From positions 1 to 64,000 of the forward strand of contig CAWKNP010000010.1 of assembly GCA_963851105.1 (NCBI GenBank): a stretch of 64,000 bases of DNA. Reading direction: 5' to 3'. The position numbers and the translations under genes were made by a program. Shown here piece after piece: positions 10,041-18,533 of the stretch. The notes under the pieces were generated by a model. It searched no databases, was not told the origin of the DNA, and saw only the letters and a program-made list of their open reading frames with translations. Within the stretch, counting starts at the first letter, position 1; every line of letters begins with the position of its first letter. The stretch comes from DATARN01 sp963851105 (lineage in GTDB: Bacteria; Actinomycetota; Acidimicrobiia; Acidimicrobiales; Palsa-688).

Positions 10041-10601
10041 TCGAACGTCTTACCTAGACCGGTACCGGCGAGATCCGCCGAGAATGTCTGTTATGTTAAG
10101 TTGTGCGGGCGCGGCCCAGCCGCTGTGCGCCGAGCGGCCCTCGATCGACCCCAGCCGAGATCAAGGCGAATGGTCGTGCAAGGCGAACTCAAGCGGCGCC
10201 CCGGTCCGGCCGTGCAGGACGTGTCCGTCCTGGTCCAAGATGCGCACCCGGCCGGGTCCACGAACCCCAACCACGAGGAAGGGGGCCCACAGACGCTGCA
10301 GCGAACGGTCGTCCAGCTCCGCCATTGACGGCGGCCCAAGAAACCGACTGTACGCCGCCTCATCCAAGCGCGGAACTCGACCACCACGCTCATCCGTCGG
10401 ACTCTTCGCCCGACAGGGCGGCGACGGTTCCCACGTCACCGTCGAGGACGCCAAGTTGGCCCAATTCGGTGGGCACATTCAGGGCTACGAGGACTCGGGA
10501 GATCTGAGTTCCGTGTCGATCGGAACCCGCGTCGGGTCCTTTACGTCCGGCGACAGATCGCGGTAAACGTCGAGACTGCGCTGTCGTCGCCTCGTCTTCG
10601 G
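10041..10601. other. Intergenic stretch with a possible minus-strand remnant
   Basis: The minus strand between about 10161 and 10430 reads coherently in one frame (RLDEAAYSRFLGPPSMAEL, then LWAPFLVVGVRGPGRVRIL) without a convincing start or homology, and may be the tail of a decayed gene. Nothing else is supported. It lies between the transposon end and the polyketide synthase. Confidence 0.35.
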
Positions 10602-11741
10602 TCACGGGCTCCGTCCGAGGATGCCCCACTCCAGGGTCATCCCGGGACCGAAGGAGAGCATCAATGTCTTTTCGAGCAGGGAATCCTCCAGTGACGATTC
10701 CAGCACTGCACCGATCGAGACGGTCGCGATGTTCCCGCCCTGATCCAGGGCTTGATACGACCGTGCGAACCTTTCGGGCGCGTAGCCCTCGCCCACGAAA
10801 AACTCTCGGACGACGTCGAGAATCCTTCGGCCGCCGGGATGCACTGCGAACCCGGCATCGGCCCGGCTGCAGCTCGCCATGAACCGATCCACCATCGGCC
10901 GAGCGAGACCGGTGGAGAGGGCGGCGGCGAGGATGTCCGGGACGGTCCGGTCGAGGTAGATCCGGTACGCCTGCTCCTCCGGTGTGCGGGGCGACCGCAA
11001 CGTCATGAACGACGAGCTGTCCGGCACATTGAAGACACCCGCGGCCTCGAACTGCCAGCCGCCGGTCTGCTCGACAATGATGGCCGATGCGCCATCGCCG
11101 AAGAGCGAGTCGGCGATGACTCCCGACGGCTCCGTGGAGTTGAAGGTGAAGTGGGTCGAAGACGATTCGGCGGCGACCACCAGGCACACCCGACCGGGCT
11201 CGCACCGCACCAGGTCGCGAGCAACGCGCAGCGCCGTCGAGCCGCAGAAGCACCCGTTGAAGCACAGCTCCTGCTTCTCGCAGGTGTACGGGAGTCCGAG
11301 GGCATGGATGATGTGGGCAGCCAGGCCCGGCTCGACCCAGCCCGTAGTCGTCGTCGTGACCAGGTGCGTTATGCGGCCGAGGTCTCCGCCCCACCGCTTC
11401 AGTACCTGCGCCGCCGCCTCCGTAGCAAGCCGGGGCACGTGATCGGCCCAGTAGGTAAGGCGCGCTTCGAGTGGGGGCTGGTAGCCGTACTTGTGAAAGA
11501 TGTTCTCGTACAGCGTGCCGTCGACGGCGACCTCGTCCTCCTCGTGGCCGGCAAGGCCGGGATGAATCGAGAAGCGCCGGCTGATAGCCAGCAGCGGTTG
11601 GATGTGGCGCACGATGCGTGCGGACTTGTCGAAGCCCCGACGCACCCGCTGCGCTGCCGCGAGCTCGGCGAACGCGCCCCCGGACAGGACGAATGGCGGG
11701 TACGCCGTGGCCACGGCAGTGATGGAGGGGTGATCGACCAT
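10602..11741 (-). CDS. Type III polyketide synthase (chalcone/stilbene synthase family)
   Basis: Intact 379-residue thiolase-fold enzyme that condenses malonyl-CoA units onto an acyl-CoA starter. The Cys-His-Asn triad is present at the family's usual positions: Cys164 (CFNGCFCGS), His301 (FAVHPGGR) and Asn337 (QGGNIATVSI). The active-site neighbourhood GDGASAIIVEQ and the C-terminal FGPGMTLEWGIL are also typical. Ketosynthase III enzymes have a different Cys context, and the length matches type III PKS. The TerB-like gene ends six bases upstream, so the two are probably co-transcribed. Starter and product cannot be told from sequence. Confidence 0.87.
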   Translation of the reverse strand: MVDHPSITAVATAYPPFVLSGGAFAELAAAQRVRRGFDKSARIVRHIQPLLAISRRFSIHPGLAGHEEDEVAVDGTLYENIFHKYGYQPPLEARLTYWADHVPRLATEAAAQVLKRWGGDLGRITHLVTTTTTGWVEPGLAAHIIHALGLPYTCEKQELCFNGCFCGSTALRVARDLVRCEPGRVCLVVAAESSSTHFTFNSTEPSGVIADSLFGDGASAIIVEQTGGWQFEAAGVFNVPDSSSFMTLRSPRTPEEQAYRIYLDRTVPDILAAALSTGLARPMVDRFMASCSRADAGFAVHPGGRRILDVVREFFVGEGYAPERFARSYQALDQGGNIATVSIGAVLESSLEDSLLEKTLMLSFGPGMTLEWGILGRSP

Positions 11742-11747
11742 GCGTGC

Positions 11748-12365
11748 CTACGCCCCAAGGTCCAACAGAGCGACGCGCGTCTGTCGGACAGCTGCCTCGG
11801 CAGCGACCACGCCCTCGAGGGCTCGGACGACGTCGAGGCCGACGCCGAGCACCTGAGCGGCCGTCTCGATGGCAGCCCGCTCCTTGTCGGCGTAGCCGTC
11901 CGCGCTCGACACCTTGATGGCGTCGTACAGGAGTGCACGGGCCGGGCGGATGGCCTTGATCGATTGGAGCAACGTGTCCATGTCGACCGTGTCGGGGTCG
12001 AACTGGCGGAACGCCTCGAGGTGCTCCGCAGGTGCCCCGGCGCTGGCCGCGAACTCGATGAACTGCTGACGTTCGGCGTCGGACAGCTCGCCGTCGGCGG
12101 CGGCGATCTTGAACAGGGCGAACACGTAGCTCTGCCGCTGCTCGTCAGGAAGGCCTGCCTGGGCACCGCCGCTCAGCCCATAGACGTCATTCAAGAGGTA
12201 GTTGAATGTCGGCATTGTCGCCTCCCTCCCAACGCTGTCGCTGTCGTCGCCGCGTGCCAGCGCGACGTCGGTCTCCGTCGCCGCGTGGGCTACACCGCCG
12301 ACGGACAGCGTCGCCTCCACGGTGGCCGATGAGACCCCGAGTTTCACCCATCGATACATGCGCAT
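11748..12365 (-). CDS. TerB-like protein
   Basis: Tellurite-resistance TerB-fold protein. The helical bundle (VFALFKIAAADGELSDAER, QFIEFAASAG, LYDAIKVSSADGYADKER) contains the two acidic DGELSD/DGYADK turns characteristic of the fold, which may bind metal. A strong Shine-Dalgarno (AAAGGAGGG) precedes ATG 12365; a second good site precedes ATG 12215 (MPTFNYLLNDVYGL), where most homologous sequence begins, so the real product may be 155 rather than 205 residues. It lies immediately upstream of the polyketide synthase. The partnership is inferred from spacing only. Confidence 0.75.
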   Translation of the reverse strand: MRMYRWVKLGVSSATVEATLSVGGVAHAATETDVALARGDDSDSVGREATMPTFNYLLNDVYGLSGGAQAGLPDEQRQSYVFALFKIAAADGELSDAERQQFIEFAASAGAPAEHLEAFRQFDPDTVDMDTLLQSIKAIRPARALLYDAIKVSSADGYADKERAAIETAAQVLGVGLDVVRALEGVVAAEAAVRQTRVALLDLGA

Positions 12366-12549
12366 TGGTTGCCCTCCTTTAGGCCACCCGCATCCGGACG
12401 ACATTTGCTGTCGTCCCCGCGAGCATTCGCCCGACTCTTACTTGGAAGGCTTGCGCCGTCCTTGCGTCGTCCTTGCGCGTCGTCATCGTCAGCGCCAACC
12501 TCGGCATCCGTCCCGCGCAAGTCCGCGCAAGCCACGCGCAAGTCATGAG

Positions 12550-12747
12550 GCGCACCATCGTGGATATCGGGTGTCCCCACCCTCGTTGCCTCGGGGTGGT
12601 GCTCGGCCATGAAGGCGGCGAAGCGACGCAGCACGCCCGGGCGCTGTAGACGCTGGACGCCCGCAACGACAAGGAGATCTGGGCCAGGTAGTCCTCGATC
12701 GTCTCGTCCAGCCGGCTGGCCGGCCGGGGTGCAAGAGCAGCGGTCAC
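12550..12747 (-). pseudogene. N-terminal fragment of a second tyrosine integrase
   Basis: Starts at ATG 12747, overlapping the stop of the upstream integrase fragment (ATGA), and reads LDETIEDYLAQISLSLRASS. It then continues in another frame as VLRRFAAFMAEHHPEATRV, the core-binding domain of a tyrosine recombinase. No catalytic part follows; the sequence becomes unrecognisable before the TerB-like gene. Tandem overlapping integrases are typical of some actinobacterial transposons, of which this is a remnant. Confidence 0.6.
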
Positions 12748-13014
12748 GAGCCGCTCCCGGCGGCCAGGGCCTGGGCGTCGATGGCTTCCGAGGCCCGCCA
12801 GTATTCGCCGGCCAGCCAGTCGTCGGCCAGGTGGAGGTAGATGCGGGTGGTCTCGATGGAGGCGTGACCGGCCTGGGCCTGCACCGCCTCCAGGGCCATG
12901 CCCGCCTCGCGCAGGCGGGTGAGGCAGGTGTGGCGCAGCTCGTGGCAGCTGGCTTGGGCCAGGCCGGCACGGTCGCGGGGTGAGGCCAGGGATTCGGCAT
13001 TGACCAAGGGGGCC
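12744..13014 (-). pseudogene. C-terminal fragment of a tyrosine integrase
   Basis: Catalytic C-terminus only: CHELRHTCLTRLREAGM (box II Arg and His), AGHASIETTRIYLHL (His and nucleophile Tyr). The coding sense starts abruptly near 13014, where the SDR gene region begins on the other strand, so the N-terminal two thirds are missing. The stop overlaps the next integrase start by four bases. Confidence 0.72.
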
Positions 13015-13062
13015 CTGATCAATACGGTGAAGTGACGAACCATCATTGAGAGGAGACCGTCC

Positions 13063-13785
13063 GTGCGGCTCGACGGGAAGACCGTGCTGGTCACCGGCGC
13101 CAATAGAGGACTTGGTGCCCGGCTTGTCCAGTCGTTGCTTGACGCCGGCGCCACCAAGGTCTGGGCCGCTGCACGCGATCCAGAACGCTTCGCCGCCGAT
13201 ATCTCGACCGAGGAGCGTGTAGCGTTACTTCAGATTGATGTCACTGCGCAGGCGAGTGTTGAGGCGGCCGCGAACCGGGCGACGGACGTCAATGTTCTGA
13301 TCAACAATGCTGGCATTCTCGAATTCGGCGGCCCGCTGGACGGGGACCTCGACGTGTTCGAGCGCGAACTCGCCACCAACTACTTCGGCACGCTGCGAGT
13401 CACGCGAGCTTTCTTGCCGATCCTCGAACGCAACGCTCCGGCCGCGGTCGTAAACGTCCTCTCCGTGAACGCGCTCGCCCCGATTCGGGTCATTGCCGGC
13501 TACTGCGCCTCGAAGGCGGCTTCGCACTCGATGACCCAGGCTTTGCGCGCGGAATTGAAAGGCCGCGGCATCGAGGTGATCGCGGCCTATCCAGCCGGCA
13601 TCGACACAGACATGGCGGCCGGCGGTGAGGCGATCTTGACTCCCCCAGCCGAAGTGGCGGCTCGGATTATCGATGGTGTCGAAGCGGGCGAGAGCGTCAT
13701 CTGGCCCGATCCCGTCTCTGAGGGAGCCGGTGGCGCGTACCTGGAGAATCCCATAGCTCTCGAGGAGATGTTCGCCGCTTTCTAG
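13063..13785 (+). CDS. SDR-family NAD(P)-dependent oxidoreductase
   Basis: Intact 240-residue classical short-chain dehydrogenase. It has the Rossmann motif TGANRGLG (TGxxxGxG) near the N-terminus, NNAG at about residue 83, an active-site Ser (NVLSVNALAP) and YCASK (YxxxK). The GTG start at 13063 follows AGAGGAGA. The substrate is unknown. It begins where the integrase remnant ends, which suggests that the recombination scar is close to its promoter. Confidence 0.88.
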   Translation: MRLDGKTVLVTGANRGLGARLVQSLLDAGATKVWAAARDPERFAADISTEERVALLQIDVTAQASVEAAANRATDVNVLINNAGILEFGGPLDGDLDVFERELATNYFGTLRVTRAFLPILERNAPAAVVNVLSVNALAPIRVIAGYCASKAASHSMTQALRAELKGRGIEVIAAYPAGIDTDMAAGGEAILTPPAEVAARIIDGVEAGESVIWPDPVSEGAGGAYLENPIALEEMFAAF

Positions 13786-13969
13786 CCAAGGACAAGCTTC
13801 CCCGTGTAAGTCGCCTGGCCCAAATTGCTGCCGAAATCGAAGGTGCCAGGCTCCTGAAAATAGCCGGTCGCGCCCGCCTGGTGGCCCATAACCCCGTGAT
13901 ATGCACAGGTCCACGAAGGGGTGATCGCCTGGCGACAGGTCAAAGATCGCCAAGTCCGAGCACATTAGG

Positions 13970-15365
13970 GGCTATTCGGAAAATGAGCAGGGTGTAGGCA
14001 TCCGCGGCGTGGCACAGGGGCTCTGCGAACTTGACGGTGTCTAAGTCGCGAGTTCTGGAGCGCCCCTGTGGAAGTTGACCCTACGCGCATGTGCGAGCTG
14101 CTGGTCGGACTCCCCGAGGTGGTCGTCTTAGGGCGTCGTCGACGACGGTGAGTCCCGCTTCGCGTGTACGGCGAGATGCGCAACGGGAGCCGGACATGTG
14201 CGGGCTGCGCAGGGCCGTCCGGCGTCAAGGAGCGGCCGGAGGTCGAGCTCGTCGATCTCCCGGTGTTCAGGCGCCAGGCCCGGCTGGTATGGCGCAAGCA
14301 CCTTCTCGTGTGCCGCCAAGCCGACTGTGCCGTGGTGTCGTGACCGTCGAGAACCCGGCCATCGTCGCGCCCCGGCTGGCTCTACCGGACCGGGCCGGGC
14401 GGTGGGTGACCGAGCAGGTCGGCCGGTGCGGGCGGACGGTGAACGAGGTGGCAATCGAGCTCGGCTGCGACTGGCACACCGTCAACGACGCAGTGATCGC
14501 CTACGGCAGCGTGCTAGTCGACAACCCGGCGAGGATCGGCCAGCCGACGGCCTTGGGGCTGGAGGAGACGCTGTTCTACCGGCGGGGGCCATGGCGGCAC
14601 CAGTCCTGGTCGACGTCGATCGTCGACGTGGGCAGTGGGCGCCTGCTCGACGTCGTGGTTGGTCGCGGCGCCGCGGAGCCCAGGTGGCTGGCCGCCCGGG
14701 AGGAGTCCTGGCGCAAGGCCATTCTCTGGGCGACCTTGGACCTGTCGGGTCCCTATCGGTCGGTGTTCGACACGATGTTGCCCCACGCCACCCAGGTCGC
14801 CGATCCGTTCCATCTACTGAAGCTGGCCAACGCCAAGCTCGATGAGTGCCGGCGGCGGGTCCAGAACGAGACCCTCGGCCATCGGGGCCGCAAAGACGAT
14901 CCGCTCTACCGCTGCCGCCGGCTGCTCAGCCGGGCCGACAAGCGCCTCGATGATCGTGGGCACCAAGTTGGCCGGCCTGCTCGAAGCCAGCGATCCCCAC
15001 GGCGAGGTTCGCATGGCCTGGCACGCGAAGGAGGTCGTGGCCGGCATTACAAACACTGCGATGCCGGCCTTGCCGTCGCCTTCGTCGAGCGCCTCGGCCT
15101 GATCTCCAGGACGAGTCCTGCCCGGTCGAGGTGCAGGGTCTCGGTCGGACCATCGTCCGTTGGAAGGAACAGATCCCCGCCTGGCATCGGGCCCACCTGA
15201 CGAACGGACCGACCGAGGCGGCCAACAACCTCATCAAGCGGATCAAGCGGGTGACCTTCGGCCTCACGAGCTTCCGCAACCACCGCATCCGGGTCCTGCT
15301 CTACTCCGGCCGCCCCAACTGGGGCCTACTCGCCACCCTCACACCCTGCTGAAATCCGAAGAGCC
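13970..15365 (+). mobile_element. ISL3-family insertion sequence with 8-bp target duplication
   Basis: Left end GGCTATTCGGAAAATGAGCA and the inverted right end GGCTCTTCGGATTTCAGCA match over ~25 bp; both continue with GGGTGT. Both ends are flanked by the direct repeat ACATTAGG (13962-13969 and 15366-15373), an 8-bp target duplication as expected for ISL3. The element is 1396 bp and holds one frameshifted transposase. The minus strand just left of it (13783-13910) reads GATGYFQEPGTFDFGSN, so the insertion may have hit a now unrecognisable gene. Confidence 0.9.
14068..15352 (+). pseudogene. ISL3-family transposase, several frameshifts
   Basis: DDE transposase of the IS. It starts at GTG 14068 (VEVDPTRMCELLVGLPEV). 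The frame is lost near 14130 at a GGG run (one base extra) and changes again near 14220, 14330, 14990-15050 and 15110. The catalytic-domain text is clear: LGLEETLFYRRGPWRHQSW, LDLSGPYRSVFDTMLPHA, VADPFHLLKLANAKLDE, and the C-terminal NGPTEAANNLIKRIKRV with FGLTSFRNHRIR. Sequence reaches both expected termini, so the IS is structurally complete but its transposase cannot be translated as written. Confidence 0.85.
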
Positions 15366-15373
15366 ACATTAGG

Positions 15374-15942
15374 TCACCATGAGTGGTGTGGGTCGTCGTG
15401 TGTGCGCTCGAGTTCCGGGCAGTTGATCGGTTCGAGCAACACTGAAGACGCGAACTGATGGCCGCGGTGGTCTCCGCAGAAACAAAACCACGCCGTTGGT
15501 GAACTGCAGCCTGCGGGCGTAGACGTTCAGGTACATCCGGTCGATGCACTGGACCCTCGAGGGCCACGTGCCCAGCCAAGACCTCGGCTAAAGCGTCGGG
15601 GCACGGTCGCTCCGGTCGTCGGGAGCCCCAATTACCGCGTCATGCGGTCCATAGAGTGGCCCTAACGGGCTCGCTTAGTCCCGCGGCCTGAGCCTAAGCA
15701 GGACACCGCTCGGCCGGGGCGAAGCCCCGTTAGTTCTATCGGGACGACCGCAGCGTGCTGGTCGCTGACACCTACTGTCGAAGGCTCCACCCCGACCGGT
15801 TCACGGCAGACCCGTTTGACGGTTTCGGAGGGTCTCGGGCGCCTATCGAACGATACCGTGCGCCATCGGATCTTGGCCTAGACGTGCCGCGGAGATGGCA
15901 GATTGAGGATCGGGAGACTAGATTCGCCGGCGCCCGATCATC
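15374..15942. other. Intergenic stretch right of the ISL3 element
   Basis: Begins with the second copy of the ACATTAGG duplication (15366-15373). Open frames here lack recognisable domains or ribosome sites. I see nothing else to annotate. Confidence 0.45.
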
Positions 15943-16314
15943 ATGCGAGTTCCTCTGGAGGTAGCCTTGCAAACCGTCGCCGTTGCCTTTCCGCTGCAGC
16001 CCGGCCAGTACGACAGGATCCGTGCCCATCAGGCCGACGTAATTGGCGGCAATCACCACGAGCACTGGCACGACGTTGGTATGGCGGCGGTCAAGATGTG
16101 GCACCAGACGGACCCGATCGAAGCGGTCGTAATTTACCTGGAGGCCGATGACCTCGCCTACGTCCTCGACCCCGACGAGCACGGCCACAAGCCGGGTCAC
16201 TACGAGTGGGTTACGTTCCTCCAGGAGGTTTCGGGAGGAGGGCAGCCGGCCAGTCTCCCCGACCTGCTCGTCGACTGGCACCGCGACGATGGCCACAAGG
16301 TCGGCGTGGAGTAG
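15943..16314 (+). CDS. Hypothetical protein (123 aa)
   Basis: The composition and codon pattern look real (MAAVKMWHQTDPIEAVVIYL, LDPDEHGHKPGHYEWVTFLQ), with His-rich and acidic segments and no membrane or signal sequence. I do not recognise a family. The ATG at 15943 has no clear Shine-Dalgarno. It stands between IS remnants and has no obvious partner. Confidence 0.5.
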   Translation: MRVPLEVALQTVAVAFPLQPGQYDRIRAHQADVIGGNHHEHWHDVGMAAVKMWHQTDPIEAVVIYLEADDLAYVLDPDEHGHKPGHYEWVTFLQEVSGGGQPASLPDLLVDWHRDDGHKVGVE

Positions 16315-16409
16315 CCGTCCTCAGTTGGTACTGCTCACGTCTGATCGCCGGTTGACCGGGGCACGCGTGGAGCACTTTCGTTATCATCGATGAACGCGTC
16401 GACTCCGGC

Positions 16410-16505
16410 GCTACCGGGGTGTCGGCCGACGGCAACCAGGAGGTGCTGGGCCTGGCCGTCGGCGACAGCGAGGACAAGGCGTTCTGGACGGCCTACTCCC
16501 GCCGA
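16410..16505 (+). pseudogene. Fragment of an IS256-family (mutator) transposase
   Basis: About 30 residues, SADGNQEVLGLAVGDSEDKA plus FWTAY, correspond to the central region of IS256-type transposases, where a catalytic Asp normally lies just upstream. Nothing on either side continues the homology, so this is a scrap left by deletion. Confidence 0.6.
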
Positions 16506-17051
16506 ACATCACGTCGATCTCGGCCTCGATGGTTCGGCGCTCGTGGTCCTCCGGCCGTGCGGCCAGTCATTCCCGCAGAAATGCAACGCGCTCCGAGATC
16601 CACCGATCACCGTCGATGATTCGGTTGCACACGAGCGGAGCATGCGTGCCGTGGTGTGTTAGTCGGCGCTGCGTGCTGGCCGGCCGGAATCGCCGTCAAG
16701 AACCGTCGAGCCGGGACTTGAATTGACCGCGACCCTGGCCGACCGACAGAAGCTCGATATCGACCCTCCCCCGAGTCCCTCGCCGCCAAGTCGGCGTGTC
16801 CGGTCATCGTCGGGGCATGCCTGCAGACGCAACCGACCTCCTCGACCAACGACTGGAGCGAAGGCGGGGCACGGCCCGTTGGTTCATCCCATTGGTCCCC
16901 CGGGTCCTGTGCCCCCCACTCCTGATGGGCACTGTCACTTTGTCGGCGCCGCCACTGTCAATTTCCCTGCGCTCCACACGGCCCGACAACCCTCCGCAAG
17001 CTCCCACCCGGACCAATTTCCGGCCGAGAGGCCGGCGTCGCCGATCGCCCT
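16506..17051. other. Remnant DNA without a supported gene
   Basis: Lies between the IS256 scrap and the toxin gene. No frame with recognisable protein sequence. It contains the TGTCA-type repeat pair annotated separately at 16932-16975. Confidence 0.45.
16932..16975. repeat. Transposon-end-like TGTCA repeat pair, copy 1
   Basis: CACTGTCACTTTG and, 23 bp on, CACTGTCAATTTCCCTGCGC. The arrangement and sequence closely match the pair at 17834-17883 on the other side of the toxin-antitoxin operon, in the same orientation, and more loosely the pair at 50291-50335. Repeats of TGTCA spaced 22-23 bp are typical of ends bound by DDE transposases; no transposase is attached to this copy. Confidence 0.5.
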
Positions 17052-17504
17052 TCAGCGGCCGTGCTTCGACTGGTGGATGAGCCGAACCGGCCTAGCTCGG
17101 AAGGCTGCCGCGGCAAGAAGTTGCGGGTTCTCGTCGACTGCAGCAAGGCAAAGTTCGGCGCCTTGCTGCTCTACGGCAGCGAGCGCCTCGAGAGACATCA
17201 AGTTCAGGCGGACGCCGTCATCTAGGAGGCGAGCCATCGGCCATGCCAGCTCACGAAGCGAGAGGAGTCCGATCGTTTCCGGCAGCGCTGCGGCAGCACG
17301 GACTGCCATTGTGCCCACAACCGGGTCGACCTTGCCTAGCGAGCGGGAAAGCGAGCCGGTGACGGCGTGATTGCCAAGAGCACGGCACAGCCGGTGATAC
17401 CACAGACCGGTCGTGAAAACTCGCCCGCCCGGGCGGCGAAGGTCGGGTGGTTCTTGGTTCAGCAGTATGTCGAGGAGCAGATGATCATCGATGACGACAT
17501 CCAC
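17052..17504 (-). CDS. PIN-like (VapC-type) toxin of a toxin-antitoxin pair
   Basis: 150-residue protein directly downstream of an AbrB-type antitoxin gene, 12 bp apart, in the usual antitoxin-first order. The N-terminal VVIDDHLLLDILL and the later SLEALAAVEQQGAEL with a C-terminal PVRLIH fit a PIN-like ribonuclease fold, though the acidic residues are less regular than in standard VapC. It would be a ribonuclease toxin if active. The start is ATG 17504. Confidence 0.65.
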   Translation of the reverse strand: MDVVIDDHLLLDILLNQEPPDLRRPGGRVFTTGLWYHRLCRALGNHAVTGSLSRSLGKVDPVVGTMAVRAAAALPETIGLLSLRELAWPMARLLDDGVRLNLMSLEALAAVEQQGAELCLAAVDENPQLLAAAAFRARPVRLIHQSKHGR

Positions 17505-17516
17505 GGGGCCCGGCGG

Positions 17517-17759
17517 TCAGGCGAGTTCGGGTTCGTCCGCAGCCACTTGGGCGGCCAGCTGGGCGTAGCCACCGGCCTCGTCGATCGCGTCGCTAAGAAG
17601 GGCTCTCAGGCCACCTCTGCCGGCGGGAACGATGAGCAGTGCGTGACCAAGGTCCGCCACCTCAACCGAACCCCCCTCCCCCAGATTCCACCGGCGCCTC
17701 GCCTCGGCGGGCAGTGCCATCTGGCCCCTGTCGGACACTCGGAACTCTGCGATGTGCAT
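17517..17759 (-). CDS. AbrB/MazE-family antitoxin
   Basis: 80 residues with a SpoVT/AbrB swapped-hairpin DNA-binding domain: FRVSDRGQMALPAEARRRWN followed by GGSVEVADLG and LLIVPAG. This domain normally binds its own promoter and the C-terminal tail neutralises the toxin. The start is ATG 17759; the upstream AT-richer stretch (17760-17800) is the likely promoter. The pair is flanked by two similar transposon-end-like repeats, suggesting it came as cargo. Confidence 0.8.
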   Translation of the reverse strand: MHIAEFRVSDRGQMALPAEARRRWNLGEGGSVEVADLGHALLIVPAGRGGLRALLSDAIDEAGGYAQLAAQVAADEPELA

Positions 17760-18042
17760 GGGGATACTCTTACTTCTGACAAGGCGCGTTTACAAGTGTG
17801 CTTGTCACGCTCGGTGACGTCGTGCTGATGGGTCGACGGCACTGTCACTTTCCTTGCGTACCACTGTCATTTTCCCTGCGCTGCATAGCAGCGCAGCTGC
17901 GTTGCGCAGCCGGAATGTCAGCGGGGACCTCGAGACCTCGAACGCACCTTCATCGGCAGACCCGCGACCTTCTGAACTCTGAAACGCTGGTCCAGCCAGG
18001 AGGTATGCAACAGACCACCGTCCAGTGCGTCTAATCAGACGA
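17760..18042. other. Spacer between the antitoxin gene and the sigma factor gene
   Basis: Holds the promoter side of the antitoxin gene and the second TGTCA repeat pair (17834-17883). An 18-bp GC-rich palindromic run of GCAGCGC/GCGCAG type follows at 17877-17905. No gene supported. Confidence 0.45.
17834..17883. repeat. Transposon-end-like TGTCA repeat pair, copy 2
   Basis: CACTGTCACTTTCCTTGCG and, 22 bp on, CACTGTCATTTTCCCTGCGC. This is the best-preserved of three such pairs in the window and has the same orientation as copy 1. It probably marks the end of a lost or relic element. Confidence 0.55.
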
Positions 18043-18533
18043 ATGACGGATGTCGTGTTGGAGCGAACTGACGGGGGTGATGGAGTCGACTACCCCGGGC
18101 CGGACGACCTCGAGGGCGTATTTCGGCGCCACTACCCGGAAATGGTCGGCTGGCGTCATTGCTGCTCGCCTACGCACATGCAGAAGAGGTCGTTCAGGAC
18201 TGCTTCGTTGCCCTTCACCGGCACTGGCATGGAGTCAGAAGCCCTCAGAGCTACCTGCGTACGTCGGTCATCAACCGTTGCCGATCTGAGCTCCGACGAC
18301 GTCGAGTGGCACGTCGGGTGCCGGGTATCGAGTCCACGCCGGCAACGGAACCTGACGTGTTGACCGACGCCCTGGCCGCGCTCACGTTCCGGCAGCGAGC
18401 CGCACCGGTACTTCGGTTCTACGAGGACCTCGACGACGAGACGATTGGCGGGATGTTGGGCGTGCGTCCGGCTACGGTGAGATCCCTCATTCATCGAGGA
18501 CTGGGCCAACTTCGACTCGTGTTCGAGCCGTGA
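18043..18533 (+). pseudogene. ECF sigma factor (SigE-like), one frameshift
   Basis: RNA polymerase sigma factor of extracytoplasmic-function type. It starts at ATG 18043; sigma region 2 begins DDLEGVFRRHYPEMV, then a one-base deficit near 18147 shifts the frame to LASLLLAYAHAEEVVQDCFV and ALHRHWHGVRSPQSYLRTSV. Region 4 is complete (LTFRQRAAPVLRFYEDLDDE, MLGVRPATVRSLIHRGL). The stop overlaps the next gene's GTG (GTGA), the usual sigma/anti-sigma coupling. The partner is intact, so the frameshift may be a sequence error. Confidence 0.75.
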
